From Galerina marginata (taxonomy: Eukaryota; Basidiomycota; Agaricomycetes; Agaricales; Galerinaceae): a DNA stretch of 64,000 nucleotides. Where the stretch lies: positions 2,542,001 through 2,606,000 of the forward strand of contig JAECYW010000007.1 of the NCBI GenBank assembly GCA_023014335.1, in the 5' to 3' direction. Below the pieces are notes generated by a model. That model did no database searches, had not been told where the DNA came from, and worked only from the letters and a program-made list of their open reading frames with translations. Shown in pieces: positions 53,301-64,000 of the stretch (position 1 is its first letter; each line of letters opens with the position of its first letter). The position numbers and the translations under genes are program-made.

Positions 53301-56300
53301 TTCACCCTATTCTATGAGCTGTTATCCGAATTCTTCAGACTTCAAAGATGGACGAAGCCTCCCGTGACCCCCAACAGCTTTCCAATTATCTTTCACCGCA
53401 TCCAAAATAGTCGATCCTCGCTCCTCAAGCTTCGACGCTCGCTCCACGTGCTCCTCATCCGCATGGCCTTCCACAGGTATAAATGTACATACCTACCATT
53501 ACAGTACACTCCTTCCACATCCAAGCTTTCGACACGGAGCTACCCATTCGAAGCGCTGGCAGCGAGGCTATTACCGTTCCTAAAAGAGGCCGTGAAGGTC
53601 AGCAGGCGAGCGACGTTAATGAAACGAAAGAAACGTACCCCCAAATTTGTGGCTGGGCCACGTTATCCATTTAAGCGCGTCTGCGTTCGAGTTATAGATG
53701 ACACTTACTTCTCCAAATTATACCGAAATAGAGCCCATTTAGGTGCCTAAAACCTCTGCGAGCTTCAATGACGCTTGTAGTCTATCGACTAAAGACAAGA
53801 AACCGAGTAAACTCAGTAAAGACAAGAACCAGAAAAACCTCTGACGCAGCGCAGTCGTATAAAACCCGAAAAGCATACGATGGAACTCAGCCATAGAATC
53901 ATACCCCATAACCCGCCGTCTGCTCCACTTCGTCCAATAGCCTATGGTAAACCGTCGCCTACAGTTATTGTTCCCCGATTCCCGAGCTTCGCAATAACCG
54001 AGAATGATCCAAAGTTGGTGATACCCCCGCAAGCTCCGCTTTGACATTGACGTTGACATTCGAAGACACTGACAGCCACAGCTCACACGAGCCAGTCCAA
54101 TATTGCGATTTGAGTTGGGTTTGACCCGGGCATGACTATGTTTCGGTTATTTTACTTACTTAGACGATTGTGGAGATGGAGGCCGACCACAAATAATATA
54201 TCTATATCTACACAAACAGTACAGAAACATTGCAAGTACCAAATGGTATGGCTACCAAGAAAAATATCAAACATTATTACTCCTTGGAGCTGGGGAGGTG
54301 ACAATGAACGCGCATAGATCATTAACGAGTACGGAATCCCCCTTGGCTACAGTATGTTCGTCTTAGCAAGTAATCAGACTTCGATACCCTATATTCACCC
54401 TGGAGAAACCTCATTTCCCGATTCCAGTTAGAGTAAAATGGGAGAACGAGGTTGGGATAGAGCAAGCACGAAGTCTGATCATTCGGAAAGGGGAAACATA
54501 GCGTACTAACGACATCGAAAACCAAGGAGTCACGCGAACAGTGAAGGAAGAGTTCATCGCGTCAGGTAGACAGAACCTACTCGAGTAGAGGTGCATCAGT
54601 AATAACCTGAGACACTGGGCCAAAGCCTTATGAGGGGTGCTGAGGGTAAATCTTGGGCGTTATGTGCATGTACCTGGCACGCTCCTGGAAAAGTAAATTA
54701 ATTAGTCATATCGAACATGTCGAGAATTGAAAGCAACAGTTGGCCGAGCATCTGTCCAACCATGCTGACACAGACTCATTCGCCTTGGGGAGACCACTCC
54801 AGACTCTAAATCTGGAAGCCCTCGAATCAAAAGAGAGAGCTAAATTAAGAGTGAGAAGGGCCTGAAGGCTGAGTCTGATGGCGTGAGGATGAATGGGAAG
54901 TACTCAAATAAAGGACGACGAGGCAATCGATAGGTAGAGCGAAATGTGAAATGCGAAATGTGAATGGTTGAAGATGGCAGCTGGCTAAAGATTTCATTCA
55001 GTTGGCCTTCGAATAAAGATAGAGTCCGTCGAAAGAGCAAAGATCAGCCCTATTAACTGATCTGCCGTTCCTAGAGTTGTAGGGAAAAGGTCCAGCAAAG
55101 AAATCAAGAAGGGTTGGAGTGAGATATCGAAACCACGCCCAACGCGCGTTCAAGATATTGTTCCTCTGCGCACGTCGACAGAATTTATGAACTGTGCGAA
55201 ACGGGGTGGGCCTAGGGGAAGGAAGACGGATGAAAGCTGAGCAAGCGACTCCGGAATCTAGGTGCTTTCTCGTTTTGGTCACATCTTACCACGGCATGAC
55301 CTGCCTAACGCGCGTCGACGGTTTCATCGAGGAAATTTAAATATATCTAGGACTACGCATCCAGCTTATCACAAACCCAAAATTTCTCTTCTCATCTTTC
55401 AACTTATCACACTTCATTTTTGGCTAAAACGCCTCCAGGACGCCTTGCGATCTAATCAATGTAACGCTATGCAGCATATCTGACCCAAGCATTCCATACC
55501 GGCACGACGAACCACCTCACCTACCCTCATAAAAAAAACTCCTACCCCGGGCCATGTAGAGTACTTACGACAACTTCCAAACTATGACATCATCTCCTCG
55601 TTCCTCAACTCAAAATTTCTCAAATCTCCTGCCAGTCCACTCGGGACCGTCCTTCTGAATCAAACCTTCCTCATATGTTAATCCTTCTATAACCAGAACA
55701 GTTCACCCTTCTCGCTCCTATTAAATTCGTCGATCCCCAAACCTCTAACCTAAACGAGAGGACGAAGACCGAGGCTCACGAGGACCGCGTGCTCTCAAAC
55801 CTTCGTCAACGGCATAGCTCGCCTAATCGCAATACTTACTCCGCTCCGCCTTCTCTCAGTCCAGCAGCGCTGCCAATAGACCTCCTCACCCCCGTCTCCG
55901 GTACCCTCTTTCCTCATCCAACCCCCCAACGCGGTTCTCTCCGCCTTCTGGGTCTTATTATAGCTTACTCTGTGAACCTTGGATCCAGCCTCAGGAAGCA
56001 TAGATTGCTTGTGTAATAGTTTATCCCCTCTCGACGTACCTAGAACTTCGAAGTGGCGGTGTTTATATCATAGTCCCTCATACCGCACCAGTGTCCAGCC
56101 CAAATCCAGCCATGTATCGCCGTATGTAACGGTCAGCAGGTACACGGGGTAATGAAATGAGGCTTATATTTGGAGTTTATGGCACTTCAAATTTCATATT
56201 CCTTCACGTTGGGCCGTCTTATCCATTTCTGTACGCATATGCATCTAACGGTTCGAGGGACTCGTGATCAGACTGCTGGACGATCTGCCTAAGGACCCAA

Positions 56301-58502
56301 ATTTGACGTTGTTGAAGAACGTCCAACCCAGCGTTTCTGATCTAGCTTCTGATGAAGCAAATTTCATAATTGGGTGTGCTTGGCCTATAGATATCTAAGT
56401 TCTAACTACCTCTGTCTGTCTATCTGCAGTGCACGAAGCACGCACCACTGGAGCGGTCGAAACTCCAGTACTTCTGATGGAGAAGCTCTCCTACTCAATT
56501 GAATGTGGCTAAACATACCGTATCCCCTACACACCTTTGGATTATGGATAAAGTTTGAGCTCGAAAGTGACGCTTTGCGCCTTCCCTTCCCAGCAACCTC
56601 AATGGTATGGAGAGTTCATCTTCCATATCCATATCAATAAACCGCCGGCAGTCGCCTGATCACAATCACAATCACAGCCCATGGCCATGCTCGAGCTTAT
56701 TGTTCTCCCTGCCCCCCCTGCAAGGAATTCGAAAGCGTCCACATCCCGAGTTCCGAAAATCACCCGTCAAAATTCAGAATCAAGCTTCAAGCTCCATCGT
56801 GCCCTATCTACACCGGAAGCTCCGTATAGCCCTTTTTGAAGACTATTAACCCGACATACTGACATCGACATCGACGCTGGACAGTGACAGGACAGCGATG
56901 GACAGGTCGAGATGATGAAACTGCATTGCCAATGGAGCCTGAGGGAGGGTGATGTTAGGGACCAGTAACCAGATATCAGTTGCTTCTGCTTCAAAAGTAC
57001 ACCCACTGGCACAGAATTAGACGGATGCGCACAGAATCAGAGTCGGCCTGCCAGTGTGGCCAGACCAAGTCCTGCATATCACCATCAGTACTGTACCGCT
57101 TATAATAGACGATTCGATGTCGTGAAAGATTTTCCGGTGGGACGAATGAAAAACTGAATTAGCGCATCGACGAGATCTTGGGTAGCAAGCCCGCCAACGT
57201 CTTCTATATTTTCTTTACACCGCAAGTCGCCAATCAAACCAGAAACCAAATCACATTTCAAAACCTCTCGACTCTCCCCAAAGAAATTTACGCGGGAGCA
57301 GCGGATGGAACATGAGCACCCCGTCATGCATCATGCATCAGGACCTTGGCGATTTACGCCTCTTATCAATCCTACTATTATTAAGCCTCGAGCATCACCC
57401 GAGCCTCGAGCCAGGCCCGCATGTCAACGTCAAATATTAAAAAACGAGTCGAATTCGAACAATCAGACTCGGCTAAGTTGAAGTTCGAAGCGGTAAACCA
57501 TGACGCTGGCTGAAGCTCCGAGGACACCTGCGCTTCGCTTAGACTAGAGGAGAGAACACGTTCCAACAATTTCGAGAACATTCGAGGACCCTTAAAAAAG
57601 CGACGACAGGCCTAGGGAGAGACGAGAATCCAGTAGGTCGATATTTCACTAGTGATAAAGAGTAAAAAGGGTACAAGTAGCGTAACCTGGAGTATATGCG
57701 TGCGTGCGGTAAGAGCAATGGGTAATGGAAGATGGAAGATGGACGATGGGATGGATGATGTATATGTGCGATTGGAATTGTATGGATATGGATATGGACG
57801 ATGATTATTTCTATATGGATATGGACAGTGAGAAGAGGGAGAGGAGAAAGATGGGATATAACGATAGCCGAGAAGAGAGAGGCGAAGAAGAGGAAAAAAC
57901 CAATTTTGTACAACAACAACAACAACAGCGAAGACAATAAGAGGATAAAATAGACACAATGAAGCCGAATGAGAACATGGAGAACGTGAAGAACGTGAAG
58001 AAGCGGAAGGGATATACAAAGTGTCGATGCGAGTCGACCTTTTAGTGCGGGGAGTGTTGTTTGAGTGGAGAGAGCGGGGTATAGTAGACAGCGGGTTTTG
58101 AGGTGGTACACGGTGAGTAGGAGAAGGCGTAGGAGAAGGTGTAGGAGTACATTGGTAGGTTGAGAGTTGAGAGTTGAGTGACGATTAACGAGCGAGAAAG
58201 TCGTGGCGGACGTGACGGTCTTGAATGAGCGTGAAGTGTAGAATGAGAGAATGCGGGGTGTAAATTGTAGTTGGTAGGTTGATATGTTGGTTAACGATAA
58301 CGATGATGCGGTAGGGTACTATGAGATGAGATGATATGACAGAATTGCGAATGATTGAATGTTGATGGGGATGGTGACGTGGTGGGTTAAAGATTGCGGC
58401 ATGCGGGTGATAGCAATACTATCAAGGTCTGATAAGAAAAAAAAGCGAGGTCAGTCCAAGTTTCACGATAACGAAAAAAAAACTAACATACCTCCAAACT
58501 CC
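47367..58502. other. 11-kb gene-poor region, probably decayed repeats
   Basis: No splice-consistent gene was found on either strand. Segments near 48.9 kb (a CDACEVRP-like frame) and 52.5 kb (a QCEVCPDQN-like frame) faintly resemble the zinc finger of retroelement integrases, but this is weak. An open frame at 53229-53750 (173 codons) and a purine-rich tract at 57.7-58.1 kb give long but compositionally biased frames. (CAA)n at 57910-57930 is a microsatellite. Confidence 0.4.
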
Positions 58503-59540
58503 CTAAGCCTCAACACTAACAACGCTCGACAAGCAGCTCTTCACATACTGCTTCCCTCCACGCCCAGCCGCATAAGCAGGCGCGACGCGCCTCCTCATCG
58601 GCTTATTCCCGTGGACGCGGTTCAGCAGAATGCCAGCGACGATCTTGGACAAGTTCGGGCTGGGGAAGGAGTGCTGCCCCGGGGAACTAGACATGGGAGT
58701 CGAAGGCCGGGACCCGGACGGCGTGAAGCTCGGCGCGCTTGGGGACAGAGAGCGCTGCGCGGAGGGTGTGAGGGGGCGCGCGGGGGTGTAGCGCTGGATA
58801 TCGGTCGGCGCGGCCGCGGGGATGTGGATCGTGTAGTGTTGGGTTGGGGTAGTGCCGGCGGAGGCGATGTCTACTTCCGCTTCTGCTTCGAGTTCGGGGA
58901 GGGACTCGGAGGCCATGATAGATGCGGGTTTCTCCGCAGCGGAGGAAGGCGCGGGGGGGCTGAGTGGTTCGTCGGCGAACGGGTCGAACTTGTACGACGG
59001 GGGCATGCGGATGGCCCCGGAGCGCCGCCTGGTGTGCGGTGGTGGGCTCGGGGGCGCACGGGTCGGCATCGGAGGCAAGGTACTCTTCTTCGGGGCCGCG
59101 GATTGGGGCACGTACTGCCCATGTGGGGTCAGGACCATTCCAAGAGGCGGGCCGTGGAGTTGAGCGGCACCCGCTGGTTGCTGACGCGGTTGGGGAGAGT
59201 GCGTGAGGTCCCGGAGGTGGTGCGTGTACATGTGCGTATTATGCGTGTTGATGCTCTGAATTGGCGTATGGTTGAACCCTCCCTGAGATGCGGCGTATGC
59301 GGTTTGGTGGTGGTGGCTGTGGCTATGGCTATGACTGTGGCGGGGTTGGTTTAGGGGAACTTGGGGGAGGTTCAAGCTGAGACTGAGTGCGGGAGAGACA
59401 TTAGCGGTGTGGTGAAGATTATGGTGGTGGTGGTTGAGAGCAGAAGCAGTAGCCGCGGACGCCCAGGCCGAGGAGGAGTGCGACTGCGCAGCGGTGAAGG
59501 ACGTCTGGATGGTGCGGATGTACGTTGCAGGTGCGGCCAT
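58503..59540 (-). CDS. His/Pro/Ser-rich low-complexity protein with conserved C-terminus
   Basis: A single-exon frame of 345 residues. The N-terminal part is Ala/Ser/His-rich (ALNHHHHNLHH, RHSHSHSHSHHH), the middle is Pro-rich (LPPMPTRAPPSPPPH, SPSAPSFTPSGSRPSTPMSS). The C-terminus, KIVAGILLNRVHGNKPMRRR followed by VAPAYAAGRGGKQYVKSCLS and SVVSVEA, is compact and basic and looks selected. The KFDPFADEP segment may be a short linear motif. No signal peptide or membrane segment. Mostly disordered; a regulatory or scaffold role is a guess. GC-rich codons differ from the AT-rich flanks. The opposite strand also has long frames that are shadows. Confidence 0.75.
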   Translation of the reverse strand: MAAPATYIRTIQTSFTAAQSHSSSAWASAATASALNHHHHNLHHTANVSPALSLSLNLPQVPLNQPRHSHSHSHSHHHQTAYAASQGGFNHTPIQSINTHNTHMYTHHLRDLTHSPQPRQQPAGAAQLHGPPLGMVLTPHGQYVPQSAAPKKSTLPPMPTRAPPSPPPHTRRRSGAIRMPPSYKFDPFADEPLSPPAPSSAAEKPASIMASESLPELEAEAEVDIASAGTTPTQHYTIHIPAAAPTDIQRYTPARPLTPSAQRSLSPSAPSFTPSGSRPSTPMSSSPGQHSFPSPNLSKIVAGILLNRVHGNKPMRRRVAPAYAAGRGGKQYVKSCLSSVVSVEA

Positions 59541-61149
59541 TACTGTTCTGCGTTACGAAGAGGGGTTATGGGATCCGGTAAGAAATGGTAGGATATTGGA
59601 GAGTTGGAGGAGGATGTAAATACAAGAGGGAAACGAGGCTCAGAGGAAGACGACAGCGGTGTTTATAAATGAACGGGCGAAGAGATAACCCAAAACAACA
59701 ACCGTCAATTTCATTCCCATCACGGTTCGCGAGCCGCGATCGGGCGATCCCGATTCTGATTCAGTTGACGTAAGGGTCAAAGCGAACCACCCAGGCGGTG
59801 GGCAGGGTCTTCCAGAGCTGACTCGCCCGTCTTCCTGCAGCCTTCCCACCGGCATACCCCACTCCGAGTCAGCTCGTCTCCATGTGCTCGCTCCAGCCCC
59901 CATCGCGGTTCTTCGAGTTCTTCTCTTCAGTGTCAGTGACAATGCGCGGTTGTCCATGGCTGATCCACGTCCTCCTCGCCTTCACGCCAGCCAACGTCTG
60001 ACTCTATATCAGCGTCGCCCACCGCACTCGGATAAATTGCGTCAAGCGTCAGGCAGCTCAGTTGGCACTGCCCACCCAAGTACTTCACTTACCTACCGAC
60101 GCATTTACTTACTTTCACCTATGATACAAAGACAATTTCGACACTCGTCAATCACTGATCATTCAGTACAAGTCACCCATGGCAATCATATCTCGAGAAC
60201 AACAGCCTCGTGCCCAGCAGCCCGAGCTCACCTCTCCTTCGTACGTAACTCTGCCTTGCGGGTTGTTGTTCTCGGCTTTTAGGCGTCCGAATGCATTGTA
60301 AGTAAGGAAGTGGAGCGCGTCGCAGGTACAGTCGTTGTCAACGCATATGGGCATGGTCGTTGCCGCCGGCCTTCTCCTCTGCGGTGGGAAGCGTCGTGGT
60401 TGTGGGACTGCACACAGTGTCGTTGTATTGTTCACAAGAACGTGAACGCATATAGTACCCACTTCCTCACAAAGTGTCAGCTTTTCTTGTCCCCCGAGTC
60501 TACGCACTTCTTATTCTTATTCCTTCCTTCATCGAATTCCATTTCTTCGAGTTTTAGATACTTACATCCTGTGAGACTGTGAATTCGGTACCTAGTCGAC
60601 CGTCGAAGGCTTGGCTCCCGAGCGCTCTTGTTGTCGTCGTTCACGCCCCTACGAAAAGTAATTATAATAATCGCGACAATGAATATTCGACGACCTTCCA
60701 AAGTTCCCCCATTCCTATTCTTGCATATCCCGCCTAGATACCCTCTTGCTCCTGCAGCCGCTCTAGATCTGCTCCCCCTCAAGCTTCTTAACCATAATAA
60801 ATCGACTCGAATCAATCCAATCTCAATCGCACTTCTTTCGTCTTTACATAGCGCAATAGAGTAGAGTCATGATAATTTACCCACCGCTCTTCTCAGTGCC
60901 CACAAACGATTAACACACTCCCAAGCTCAGGGACGCGAGGAATGGCGCATTCAATTCAGCGAATTCGTATTCAATAAGATTAAGATGCAGCGAGCACCGC
61001 AGTATGATACGCCCCGTCCTCCGCCCCCTCAGCTTGTCACTTCACTTCAAAGTCACGAAACGTGGCTATTCGATCGCGAAGAGAGCAGCTCCTAGCTCCA
61101 TGCCCCACCGAACCGCCCCAACGCTAGAATTTGCAATTGGGGCCTGGCC
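59541..61149. other. Promoter region and spacer
   Basis: 5' flank of the His-rich gene and further sequence with several short open frames. A 40-codon frame at 60179 and minus-strand frames near 60.2 kb have no supportable gene structure. Confidence 0.45.
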
Positions 61150-61592
61150 TAGTGTTGGGTAAAAAACTCCAAGGGGGGGGTAATATACCGGTAAATTACC
61201 CAAAAAAAAATTTCCCTAGAAAGGGTAGGTAAATTACCGGTTTTTTACTGGTAATTTACCTAGTCACGTGGTTTTCACAGGCTTCCAGCGCGTCGCCAAT
61301 TTCCAAAAAATTTCTGCGTGTCCATGACCTTGCTGTGACCATCAAGCCGCTCAATCCCTTCCAAATTGCTGCCATATCACTTAAGGAGGTTCCTGTTGAC
61401 AGGATTAGCCTCCACATATTTTTTATCTGGATGCTGTCCTGCCGAGGACACCTCCAAGCCACCACGTGATATAGTTTTTTACCACCCAAAAATCCTGACC
61501 CAGGCAGGGCAGGTAAATTACCAGTAAATTACCGGTAAAATACCGGTAAAAAAGGTCGCGGTAAAAAACAAACAGTTTTTTACCCAACCCTA
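61150..61592. mobile_element. Non-autonomous hAT-type element 1 (443 bp)
   Basis: Terminal inverted repeats TAGTGTTGGGTAAAAAACT (61150-61168) and its near-perfect inverse at 61574-61592 (18 of 19). The flanks carry a perfect 8-bp target duplication GCCTGGCC (61142-61149 and 61593-61600). TAG-GGTTGGG-type ends with 8-bp duplications are hallmarks of the hAT superfamily. The subterminal regions repeat the palindrome GGTAAATTACC and variants GGTAATTTACC / GGTAAAATACC, plausible transposase-binding sites. There is no transposase gene. Confidence 0.9.
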
Positions 61593-61785
61593 GCCTGGCC
61601 ACAGCCGGGGCAAGTGGCGTGGTCAAGTCGTGTGCGTGTCCGAGCCTGCCCCATTCTCGGATGTGATAGCGTGACGGACCTCAAAAGAAGCGCAGGCACG
61701 ATCACTTAATTCCCTTTTTAGGGCGTGAATGCGATGACGCCACGCTCCACGTGTCCGTGCGCTTTGACCTGCTGTCAGTGTCAAG

Positions 61786-62324
61786 TAGGGCTGGGTTAGA
61801 TTGCTCACCAGCGATGTTACCAACGTTAGATTGGTTCGGGCTCCCGTGTGATGTTAGATACTTGAGTTACTAACTGTGAGATTGGTCACGTGGGCGCCTA
61901 AAATAATCAAAAATTTCTCCGTTAAAAACGCCGTTTTTAACACTGGAATGAGGTATCTAACATGTTAGATCGATGTTAGAAACCAGCATTGCACAATAGA
62001 GGCTGAAAGAACGTTATGGTCGGCAATTATTTCCGGACCGGCTCGGCATCAATCGTTGCCGGTGATGTCTGGCTGGCCAAAGTACCTGCAAAATGGGCAG
62101 TGACGGTGGTCAGAGGAAGCCATTAGTTTTTTCGGTCTCCGGACTGCAATTTACAGTCCAAAAAGTACCAGAAAACATTTAAAATTGACCTCTATCACCT
62201 GTAGGTATATCACAGTATATCACAAGGGTAATTTGACCCCTCCGTGTTAGATATGTTACTAACACGTTACTAACGTGTGATATACTGGTATGTTACTAAC
62301 ATTGAACTAACAAACCCAGCCCTA
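61786..62324. mobile_element. Non-autonomous hAT-type element 2 (539 bp)
   Basis: Ends TAGGGCTGGGTT (61786-61797) and AACCCAGCCCTA (62313-62324) are perfect 12-bp inverted repeats. The 8-bp target duplication GTGTCAAG is perfect (61778-61785 and 62325-62332). Internal motifs GTTAGAT and GTTACTAAC recur near both ends. The family differs from element 1 in its subterminal motifs but shares the TAG-GG-TGGG end. Non-coding. Confidence 0.9.
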
Positions 62325-62332
62325 GTGTCAAG

Positions 62333-64000
62333 ACTCATTTGGATTGCGATTTGAATTGGGGGATGGGAGCGAAACGGAGGAAACGCCCGACGACCGAGCT
62401 CGCAATTGGAGACGGGAGTCAGCCGACCGAAACAGGAGAGAATGCCTGATTTGGGAATGAACATTGGAGGGGTTCGTTGGTTGGTTCCGTTTTGACACAG
62501 GATCGGTGAATTCGAGAGAGTCTAGTCAGAACTGAGATTCAGAACGACGTCGGTTTGAGGAATTCGTCGAGCTCTTACGATTAGTTGGGATGCTATGTAT
62601 GTACTCTGAGATACTGAATTTTCGGCTAGGATCCAGAGGTAGTTTGGATGTCATCCAAGCCTGTTCCGTTCCAACGTACTTAGATCCGTGAACGCGCCTG
62701 GGCCCGAGAGCGAGTCGGTACATAAATATATCAATTACGCCAAATCATCGACATCACTCGGAGAGAAGGGATATAACGGATGAGCGGACAAATGCTCACT
62801 AGACCGACGTCGGCTGATGTCAATTAATTCAAGCAAGCACAGCATCGTAGTAAACATATGATATCCCAAAGTTGCAGGAAAGTTGCGGTTCGCCCGCTGC
62901 CTGCGGATTCAGTACAGGAGCTAGGCGCTAAATACTCATCCCGACCTTGGCCTAATACATATCCATGGCCGCACAGCTTGGCGCCAAACTTCACTACTCT
63001 AGGTCCGTCATCAATAACAACTTCCCGACTGACTTGATTTGATTCTCGGATTATTAACGTTGCGTACCAGGCCGACCTTATTCAAATGTGAGGCACGGCA
63101 TTTCGTATGTTTCGGGCGGACCTACGACTCACGAGTACAGATATGTATTCTCCAAACCCGCGGCTCTCTGTTTTGCCTAGAATATTGGAGAGCTGGAGCT
63201 TGACTATGTCTTCCATACCTCCCGCCGTTTTCCCCCTGACGTCGGCCATGCAGATGGACTAACAATGTTAAGCCCAGACAACTATTTGCAGTCGTGCAAA
63301 AAGCTGTTGCACAGCTTGCCAGTGGCGGCGGCGCTTCGAGTGTGCATGAGGTCAGGCCCGTAGTCATCATTCCTGCCTGCCTATTTTAATTAGCGGTTGG
63401 CGGGCACGGACGCTAGACGGTAAATGGCAACTTCGAGGCCCTTTCGTGATCGTGAGGAATGGAATACCAGACGCCACCGTCTGCCACCGTCTGCTGCCCA
63501 CATTTCGATGTATTGGCCGGTCGTTGTGCGGTATGTCACAGACTTGAATTGGTCTCTTTATCTGCCGGTGCCGAGCGTCTTTAGCTATGTTGAAACTTTA
63601 CGCGTTCAGTTGCAAAGAAAGATACTTCCTTTCGATAAGAATTAAGTAATGTCCCATAGTTGAATTCGCCCATGTGGATATAATCATTCATAACTGTACA
63701 CCGAGATTATATCCTCCAGAATGGTCGACACGCTATTGGTAGATAGCTATCATTGTCGGCCTTTTGACCTGGTTCGTGACTCCAAGGGTGGGGTTTTTAG
63801 GTAAGAAATTACCGTCCGGAGTGTGACGTTGAAGGCTAAAAAGTTTAAATTGACAGGGAAAGCGGTGGGTGCATACCTGGTGACCTTGTCACCTGGCGTG
63901 AATATAGGAATTCATGCTGCTCCAATTCATTGACATCGTCATTCAGTCACCATGTTTCAAATAAGATGAGTAATTATTTTCGTATGAAATTTGGAGGGAA
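62333..64000. other. No gene recognised
   Basis: Short open frames on both strands lack motifs and splice context. Confidence 0.5.

Noticed and set aside
53229..53750. Plus-strand frame of 173 codons
   Set aside because: No motif, signal or promoter; lies in decayed sequence and length alone is not convincing.
57539..58111. Minus-strand hydrophobic Leu/His/Ile-rich frame (190 codons)
   Set aside because: Arises from a purine-rich low-complexity tract on the plus strand; no domain or splice structure.
58359..59354. Plus-strand Gly/Arg-rich frame (331 codons)
   Set aside because: Antisense of the GC-rich His/Pro protein gene; composition mirrors the real frame.

Overview
The window reads as nuclear DNA of an agaric-type basidiomycete (Agaricomycetes). 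The evidence is dense short introns (about 50-60 nt, GT..AG, CTRAC-like branch points), families that are expanded in mushrooms (DUF6534, DUF6593-like, F-box/LRR-like, GH79, secreted NucA/NucB nuclease), one nuclear-type tRNA-Glu and a Ty3 chromovirus. No operons, CRISPR arrays or bacterial signals were seen. Genes lie on both strands, and several have a TATA box 35-75 bp upstream of the start codon.

Layout: 0.6-4.2 kb holds two interrupted minus-strand genes (one unknown, one F-box-like). 4.8-5.8 kb holds tRNA-Glu(UUC), a 3' tRNA-like relic and a ~190-200 bp direct repeat flanking a small acidic ORF. 6.8-9.4 kb holds a tandem pair of six-cysteine small secreted proteins. 9.8-13.3 kb is an intact intracellular GH3 beta-glucosidase with a PA14 insert. 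15.3-17.0 kb is a queuine tRNA-ribosyltransferase accessory subunit (QTRT2) with at least two clear frame lesions. 17.6-18.3 kb is a frameshifted DUF6593-like gene. 18.5-20.5 kb is an intact secreted GH79. 22.2-23.7 kb is a secreted protein with two related beta-sandwich domains joined by a Lys-Pro linker. 26.0-27.3 kb is a DUF6534 membrane protein.

A complete 5.8-kb Ty3/chromovirus retrotransposon (28,468-34,267, minus strand) has identical 173-bp LTRs and a 5-bp target duplication. It sits inside an exon of an unknown gene whose frame is continuous across the empty site. The element shows a Tf1-like self-priming arrangement and a textbook -1 frameshift heptamer with a downstream stem between gag and pol.

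35.9-38.3 kb has two intact DUF6593-like paralogs, 38.9-40.2 kb a secreted acid phosphatase, and 43.1-45.3 kb a secreted NucA/NucB-type nuclease with 98 consecutive prolines. 46.4-47.4 kb is a small conserved hypothetical gene. 47.4-58.5 kb is gene-poor and probably decayed repeat. 58.5-59.5 kb encodes a His/Pro/Ser-rich protein. At 61.1-62.3 kb two different non-autonomous hAT-type elements lie 200 bp apart, each with TAG-starting terminal inverted repeats and a perfect 8-bp target duplication.

The secreted and carbohydrate-active genes suggest a saprotrophic or plant-associated lifestyle. They are independent transcription units rather than a co-regulated cluster. Single-base frame lesions concentrate in five or six genes while the others are clean; this is either real gene decay or local assembly error and needs read-level checking.
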